From assembly GCA_018350325.1 (NCBI GenBank), contig JAEVLN010000012.1, forward strand, positions 1,819,991 to 1,883,990: a stretch of 64,000 bases of DNA. The letters run 5' to 3'. Both the position numbers and the translations under genes were made by a program. The DNA is from Globodera rostochiensis (Eukaryota; Nematoda; Chromadorea; Rhabditida; Heteroderidae). A model generated the notes under the pieces. It worked only from the letters and a program-made list of their open reading frames with translations, did not search any database and was not told the origin of the DNA. Shown here in pieces: positions 58,301-64,000 of this stretch (its first letter is position 1; every line of letters starts with the position of its first letter).

Positions 58301-58972
58301 AAGTCTGTTGCCAGCACTTAATTATATGTTTTGTTATATAAGTCGTACTGTGAATAGTTGCACTTTCGCTGGATCGGCTTTGAAGACATTGTTTTTCGGC
58401 ACAAGCGGAAAGAACACATACGACACTTTCCTTTCCTTTGGATAGTACGCGGTGACCTGAAACGAAAAAGAATTCGGTCTTATCCTTAATTAGTAAAGCA
58501 GCCCGGCTTCAGTGTGTCGAGAATGGGTGGGGTTTAAACCCCAAAATCCATGTCTACGACATAAAAACCAAAACAAACTTTGCAATTATGGCGAGAGGCA
58601 CCAGCTTTACAACTACACAAATAATAATCAAACCTTGGCAGGCCAATTGATGTGTTTTCGGTAGACAACCCAAATGATGTCGCCCTTCTTGAACGGAACC
58701 GCTGAAAAGCAATAAAACTGAAATAGGGTCGCCGCATTTTGTAGTAAATGAGACTGAACTTAGCAATTAACATTTAACGACTTGTATTAAGGCGCTTTAG
58801 AGTTTTAAATCCAGCTAATTCAAAAGGAACTCTGAAGGCACATTTTGCAATGCCTTTTCCTATATTATATTTTACACTTGAGGCATGGAATGTGCAACCC
58901 AACGTGAAGCAAACCTGTCGGAGTTTTCGGAGTCATACTACGATTTACAGGTTTCTGTTGGTGATCTGTCAT
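55359..58972 (-). CDS. double PWWP-domain chromatin protein
   Basis: Nuclear reader-type protein. Exons 58915-58972, 58634-58701, 58349-58456, 57834-58148, 57084-57449, 56429-57005, 56231-56365, 56059-56135, 55813-55908, 55677-55732, 55359-55629; 708 residues. A CTTCAG acceptor lies directly before the ATG, a likely trans-splice site. PWWP 1 (about 22-80): F-K-K-G-D-I-I-W-V-V then H-I-N-W-P-A-K. PWWP 2 (about 165-240): GDPIIVDTPMGMWPGM. PWWP domains bind DNA and methylated histone H3 Lys36. Next comes a Lys/Glu/Ser-rich disordered region (about 285-480) with basic clusters (KSKKRA, KRRK) and a Glu run. A compact helical part follows (about 485-610; EEWFLAQLESDENF, FTRKELADLVSVVQKWVENV, SLEEAKRIYAEK), then an Asn/Ser-rich tail. 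The helical part sits where LEDGF/HDGF proteins have the integrase-binding domain, but no motif proves identity. Intron 4 carries repeat copy B. Confidence 0.85.
57548..57781 (-). repeat. dispersed repeat, copy B, in PWWP intron 4
   Basis: About 234 bases, reverse complement of the repeat at 53783-53991 with two short insertions (an extra 12-15 bases near the CCTCCGGGGG block and near GTGCCCTC). It lies entirely inside an intron, on the sense strand of its host gene, as copy A does in its own host. Confidence 0.85.
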
Positions 58973-60024
58973 CTGAAGAGCTTTCAGGCGGTGCTGATCA
59001 ACACGTCGTTTGTTTCAATTGACTCACAAAACAAAGAGAATACTGAACGAATGCTGATAATTATCAACGCTGAAAAACTGTTTTTTATTTAGCAACAAAC
59101 TATTTTCAATCAAACAAATTTCATTCATTCCATCACAGTTCATGAGCCATAAAATCAATGGATAAAAACAGACATTTGTAAACGAATGTCAAAGAATGTG
59201 GAACATCAAAAAAATATAAATTTTATTCGATGTATGCTAATGTATAAGACATCGTTTTCTCTCGTAAAACTCTGAAGGCTCAAATACACATATCAGGGAA
59301 TATAATCACACAACGTAAGTTTTTTGGTTTTGTCGAAAAGCTTGAGCAAAAATGGCGAGGGATGCAACTGGTAAACACCAAAAATCGTAAAGGCCACACA
59401 CTGAACTTTTTTGTGTAATTCTAACACATCAACAGACATATATTTGTATCACCTAATTCAGATTCGAAAAAAACCTGCGATGCCGCAGGGTTTAAAACAA
59501 TAACAAATGTGTAAACCTTGAAAAAGAAAAGCAAGTCGCTGCGCAACTGTTGTACGACGATATTCTACACAAACTTTGCTCGTTGTTCTTGTATATGAGC
59601 AGGCAATAGACAGACAGTGAATAAGGGAACGAAAAAAGAGCAATGATGAAGAAAGTAAAACGTTAAATCAAATTATCTAATTGAAGTCTGAGCCTTGGGG
59701 CTAACACAGCAATTCCATAACATTTGTTTTTTTGGATTACCTGGGGGGTTGTCGGTTCCTGGAAATTTTTAGGTTATCCAACCGAACTGATTAACTTTTC
59801 GATTATCCGAACCAAAAAATCCCGACTACTTCGGTTCGGAACCGACAAACCTAATTACCACACAATTTTACCGGAAGACAGTAAACGCCTACTGGACAAA
59901 TCGAACAAAGCCTAAAAATGTTGAGAAATAATGGTACGACAACAAAATATTCGGGTATGGCACAAACATATAAAAGTTATCGAGGGGAGGACGGTGATGA
60001 CTTTGACAAACGAGCGAAATTGCC
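58973..60024. other. intergenic spacer
   Basis: AT-rich with no supported gene. A tract at about 59745-59855 repeats words around CCGAAC and GGTTCGG with internal complementarity, similar to tracts near 1150-1250 and 25270-25370. Confidence 0.45.
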
Positions 60025-61599
60025 TCAAGCGACCATCTGTCCAGTCCATCGTTTCAGCCGCTCGAAGAACATGTCGTAAGTGGTGAAACTGATGCCAGCC
60101 GCGATTGGACCCTTTACCTGCAAAACAAGACCAATTTACTGTGTGGCATTATGTATTGCCAAAATTTGAATGCCCATCACCTCTCTTCACCCGGCTCACC
60201 CTTACGCCAAAACCAGACATTAAAAAATGCAAATTGGCGTGTGAATGTTCGAATTGCGTCGACACAACCCACCCAATTCATGCTGATGCCCTTGTAGAGG
60301 CCTCGAATGACACCTTCGTAGAGCCAAATGTCGAAAAGGGTCACCAGAATGCCTTGTCGAGCCGGCATCCGTCCGGTTTGCATTCGTCGACGCACAATGT
60401 CCAAAGGGTATGAGGAAACTTGACCTAAATGAAAAGTTGGAAGTTTTCGGTAAACTCTCCTTTCTCTAAATAAATACCTACAACACCGGCAAAAGCGCCA
60501 AATGCCATTCTCAGCAGAGGGTTAAGCGGCTTGCCCGTCTCTTCTAAATACAAAAAATAAATAAACGAAGTCCAAAATTTAAAACCAAAAAAAGAAATTA
60601 CAGATTTTTTAATCAGTAAAAGACGTAATCAGATTCGTTTAGTTTATCGTCTTAATGTCTCACGTGTGTAGATGAGTTTACACGACTCGTAGGTGAAGAA
60701 TGCGAGGCCAGCGTAGGGAATCACGCCGAGAAGGGTGGGGCTAATTCCACGGTAAAAAGTGAGAAAGCCATGCGCACGACACTCCTTGAGGAAAACGGCG
60801 CGCAGATTTCGATACTCTTGTTTGGTGGACACGGAGAGTCGAACCTTTAACACAACGCAATTGAATAGTTTTTTGGGGTCCCCCCCCCCCTAAAGTCTCA
60901 CTTTGGCAGTGTCCAGCGGGTAGGTGAACATAACGGCAGTAACGCCGGCCAATGCCCCAGCCAGAAAGCGCCGGTAGGGAGTGGGACTTGGGTTCAAAAA
61001 AATCAGATAAAGCGGGTAATTTTCTTCAAAAATACGATCATTTTTTCAAAATTTTGATTGAAAACTCAACAAATTGAGTCAAAATTTTCTTGGTGGCGAC
61101 TATTGACACCGCCGACCCCTCTGCCTCCCGACACCCAGTCCATCGGACTCACCCGTTTTTGTCCACCTTCAACAAATGGCAGAACTCCTCGTGGGAGGCA
61201 AATTGGACAGCGGCATATGGCACAATGCGTGCCAGTGACGCAGAATTACCGCGAAAGAGTGCCACAAATCCATTTTCTCTGTACGTTAAGATCACAAATC
61301 GAAGTGCCGCTTTGAATGAATAGTGGCGAGACGGGGTCACTGTTAGTTGGAAGGGTTTAAGCAGTTAAATTCGGTCAATAACACCTTGAAAATTTATTTT
61401 TGTCCTGTCCAAAGGGGCGATTGTGGTCTTCGCAATAGCACCTTAAATTCAAAGAATACCTAATTTTATAAACAAACTAAAAAGCGGAACGACCTGCAAT
61501 TGCACCCGCCGCAAGAGCGGGAAAGACCGACGTGAATGTGCGGGTGGTGTCCGTGACGGAGACAGCAGACGTCTGAATTTTATATGTTTTAGCAAGCAT
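60025..61599 (-). CDS. mitochondrial carrier, SLC25A42-like (CoA transporter)
   Basis: Inner-membrane carrier with three repeats; SLC25A42 exchanges CoA and ADP species. Exons 61494-61599, 61385-61441, 61153-61339, 60902-60986, 60664-60844, 60478-60543, 60273-60424, 60025-60117; 308 residues. Three carrier signatures are seen: [11 protein letters not shown] in repeat 1, YPLDTAKVR in repeat 2, [12 protein letters not shown] in repeat 3. Also typical are [40 protein letters not shown] and [12 protein letters not shown]. The G-N-S-A block and F-A-S-H-E fit the SLC25A42/SLC25A16/GDC group. The start ATG at 61599 is in frame with exon 1. Divergent from NUDT21 with 680 bases between starts. Confidence 0.92.
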
Positions 61600-62278
61600 A
61601 ATCAATCACGCCACACACTTCTTGCCGCATAATTTTTGTTGTTGTTGTTAAATAGGTCGGCTGTCACTGTCATTAACAGGCTTCACAGTTAAACAAACAT
61701 AATTAACAATATTACTCTGAAAACACAAAAGCAAAAGGCTGGTTTATTAATAGGGAACGGAATTACCTATACATATGCACCAAAAATGGAAAAATATGCA
61801 AAACTTTGTTTTTTATTGCATTTTGTTAAAGCATTTTATTCAAAAACTGCCAAAATAAGTAATATTTTCAAAATAGCCAAAACTTTCCTAAAGAATAGCG
61901 AAAAAAGTCACTGTCGAGCAATTACTACGAGCTTGACAATTGGGTTTAAACATTTAGACGGAATTTCCGCAAGAGTAAGGGGCTAAAACCCGGGCCCAAA
62001 AAAATACTGGGTGAGGGATACATAAGTAAGGTACCTCTACCTACCTATGTACAGCTTGAATATGAATCAAAAATAGTTTGCACAACTGAATTTAAAGCAT
62101 TATTTGCTGAGATTATAGTAGATGGGATGATCACCATTTTAATTGAGCGCCTTTAATCTCCGACTTTGAAATAAATGAGCGATAAACATCAACTTTTTAT
62201 ATTACTATTTAATCATTTTAAAGATTTGTTCCTATTGCATCACTTCGCTTTTCTCCATTTATTTCTCTGTCCAGCAAC
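61600..62278. other. divergent promoter region of SLC25A42-like and NUDT21 genes
   Basis: AT-rich, no coding signal. A CTGTCCAG acceptor ends four bases before the NUDT21 ATG, a probable trans-splice site. A CCGGGC tract lies near 61988. Confidence 0.4.
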
Positions 62279-63467
<1,189 letters not shown>

Positions 63468-63843
63468 ACCGGCACCGATCTCTGACGCGTGGCCTCCATG
63501 CGATTCACTTTATGAAAAGTTGTGTTCATTTTGTCAGATCACTTTGTTGTTGCACCAATTGGTTGACTGTAAATCTCACCAAATCCCCTCCCTGATCAAA
63601 CACCTCTTCATGTTGGGATCAATTTGTTTATTTTTCATTATTTCATAAAGTGATGATGGCGGTTTTTAGATTTATTATTATCCAACTTTTTGTGTACCGA
63701 TGTGTGTCTTAAACCAACAAAAAAAAACGGTGGGTAGTCGTTTATTCCTCCCTTCGTTAAATATTGGAATGGGGAAAGTAATTACGATCAAAAAAATAAA
63801 TAATACAAAAGATCTGTTCAGTTTAAGTTCCTCGACAAAACAT

Positions 63844-64000
63844 TTAATTGCCTTCAGTCTTCCCCTCGGGTTCAGCGTCAGCCGTCTCTTTTGAGCTCTT
63901 CTCTTTGCACTCCTTTTCCGATGGCAATTTCAATGCAAACTTCCGAAGCTGATAATAATTCGTAACAATCGAAAGCATCGTAACCGTACGAATGGTCTAA
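63844..64000 (-). CDS. 3' exon of an unidentified gene
   Basis: Last coding exon, about 63844-63996, behind a TTAG acceptor at the window edge; upstream exons lie outside. It encodes about 50 residues: TMLSIVTNYYQLRKFALKLP followed by a Lys/Glu-rich tail ending E-G-K-T-E-G-N-stop. Not recognised. Evidence is the open frame, acceptor and lysine-rich coding composition. Stretch 63468-63843 between it and NUDT21 holds 3' UTR sequence only. Confidence 0.4.

Overview
The window is nuclear DNA from a nematode, most likely a plant-parasitic cyst nematode (Heterodera/Globodera type). Genes are broken by many short introns ending in TTTCAG-like acceptors. Several start codons sit directly behind an unpaired acceptor, as expected for spliced-leader trans-splicing. 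The largest gene is a nematode vitellogenin with TGTCAAT and CTGATAA promoter elements, and several introns begin with GC instead of GT. Non-coding DNA is full of pure G or C runs. The genus is an inference; no species marker was seen.

Layout: 1-1011 end of an MFS transporter (+). 1703-8664 vitellogenin (-, 17 exons). 9354-10674 OSTC, an oligosaccharyltransferase subunit (+). 13805-15983 unidentified multi-pass membrane protein (+). 16984-19052 dual-specificity phosphatase (-) with a tRNA-Val inside an intron. 19053-24883 about 6 kb of gene-poor, repeat-rich DNA. 24884-28.3 kb CHMP6/VPS-20 and an upstream coiled-coil, possibly HOOK/ZYG-12-like gene (-), spaced like a nematode operon. 29030-29477 small type I membrane protein (+). 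30328-32509 tandem-BRCT protein (+). 33740-37258 Vasa-like DEAD-box helicase (+). 37958-40535 FOG-like zinc-finger factor with a CtBP motif (-). 42520-43832 inverted, truncated copy of the BRCT gene (-). 44883-49991 DPP4-like serine peptidase (+, 24 exons). 50364-52209 IDH3A (-). 53079-54468 LysM membrane protein (+). 55359-58972 double-PWWP protein (-). 60025-61599 SLC25A42-like mitochondrial carrier (-). 62279-63467 NUDT21/CFIm25 (+). 63844-64000 3' end of an unknown gene (-).

Most genes are housekeeping or germline/developmental and are not one pathway. They cover yolk supply (vitellogenin), N-glycosylation (OSTC), membrane remodelling (CHMP6), the TCA cycle and CoA import (IDH3A, SLC25A42), pre-mRNA 3' processing (NUDT21), and chromatin or DNA-damage reading (PWWP, BRCT). 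All exon models were built by eye. Each was checked by reading-frame phase across every junction and, where a family was recognised, by family motifs. The most notable structural events are the inverted BRCT-gene duplication with a short template-switch scar, a repeat present in introns of two neighbouring genes, six GC-AG introns, and two inverted-repeat elements.
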